Assembly (NCBI GenBank): GCA_021787255.1
Contig: JAJYMD010000451.1
Location: 1-5,344 of the forward strand
Source of the DNA: Actinomycetes bacterium
Lineage (GTDB): Bacteria; Actinomycetota; Acidimicrobiia; Acidimicrobiales; RAAP-2
Direction of reading: 5' to 3'
Length of the DNA: 5,344 bases
Shown here: positions 5,035 to 5,344 of the stretch, piece by piece
How positions within the stretch are numbered: the stretch's first letter is position 1
Layout of the letters: the number at the start of each line of letters is the position of its first letter
Position numbers and translations under genes: made by a program
Notes under the pieces: generated by a model
What the model was told of the DNA's origin: nothing
Databases searched by the model: none
Seen by the model: the letters and a program-made list of their open reading frames with translations, nothing else

Positions 5035-5344
5035 ATGGTCGGCTATCTGGCGAGACGCTTCCTGCAGGCGATCGTCGTCGTGCTCGGCGTCGTGCTGATC
5101 GTCTTCCTCCTCTCGCGCATGATCCCCGGCGGGGAGGCGCGGGCGGTGCTCGGCGAGCGTGCGAGCCCCCAGGCGATCGCACGGTTCAACCGGGTGCAGG
5201 GGTTCGACCAGCCGATCTGGCTGCAGTTCTGGCACTACGTCATCGGGCTGCCGCAGCTGAAGCTCGGCTACTCCTACAAGTTCACCCAGCCGGTGTGGAG
5301 CATCATCTCGACCCGCCTCCCGAAGACGTTGGTGCTTGTCGGGA
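5035..5344 (+). CDS. ABC importer permease, DppB/OppB type, N-terminal part; 3' end outside window
   Basis: The frame is open from ATG 5035 to the window end (103 codons). An in-frame TAG at 5026-5028 rules out a longer form. A purine run AGGGGG (5027-5032) lies only 2 bases before the ATG, so the ribosome site is poorly spaced. The fragment has the classic OppB/DppB N-terminus: MVGYLARRFLQAIVVV leading into the first transmembrane helix (about residues 9-28), then a PGG motif (28-30, family usually PGDP), EARAVLGERASP (31-42), a FDQPIWLQFW segment (52-61), LGYSY (74-78) and the RLPKTLVLVG entry to the next helix and the BPD_transp_1 domain. Known role: one of two membrane subunits forming the translocation channel for peptides or similar solutes. 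It should pair with the binding protein just upstream, with a DppC-type permease and ATPases expected beyond the window. The three visible Thr codons are ACC or ACG, unlike the binding-protein gene. Confidence 0.93.
   Translation, partial: MVGYLARRFLQAIVVVLGVVLIVFLLSRMIPGGEARAVLGERASPQAIARFNRVQGFDQPIWLQFWHYVIGLPQLKLGYSYKFTQPVWSIISTRLPKTLVLVG

Overview
The window reads as ordinary chromosome from a high-GC actinobacterium. Third codon positions are almost always G or C, -10-like boxes follow the TANNNT form with no clear -35, and one gene matches DUF2505, a family I know mainly from Actinobacteria. The exported binding protein is strongly basic, with about 60 Lys+Arg against 39 Asp+Glu by hand count. 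That would suit an acid-living lineage such as Acidimicrobiia, but this is an inference from composition and not a taxonomic assignment.

Layout, left to right: (1) the 3' end of a PspA/IM30-like gene on the plus strand (1-312), whose stop codon lies inside a short tandem duplication; (2) a convergent AarF/UbiB (ABC1) atypical kinase gene on the minus strand (370-2016) with all diagnostic catalytic motifs; (3) a short divergent promoter region (about 1987-2102) carrying a 31-bp-period tandem duplication, with a TANNNT box just before a GTG on each strand, so that both genes may make leaderless mRNAs; (4) a DUF2505 / SRPBCC-fold gene on the plus strand (2103-2639); (5) a 259-bp leader; (6) a complete family-5 solute-binding protein gene of an oligopeptide/dipeptide-type ABC importer (2899-4818); (7) a 216-bp gap with a strong 12-bp-stem hairpin; (8) the first 103 codons of the DppB/OppB-type permease of the same importer (5035 to the window end).

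The right half is the start of an importer operon (binding protein, then permease; a second permease and ATPases would be expected beyond the window). The hairpin between the first two genes is placed to let the binding protein be made in excess over the membrane subunits. The left half holds two envelope- or membrane-associated genes (PspA-like and UbiB-like) that converge and are not obviously co-transcribed.

I did not find a clearly new biological system. The most unusual signal is a codon anomaly confined to the binding-protein gene: threonine is encoded by ACA in 31 of 71 cases, although A-ending codons for every other amino acid are nearly absent from the gene and ACA is rare in the neighbours (3 of 37). 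Next in interest are the absence of a lipobox in this binding protein, its three evenly spaced cysteine pairs, and the paired leaderless-type starts.
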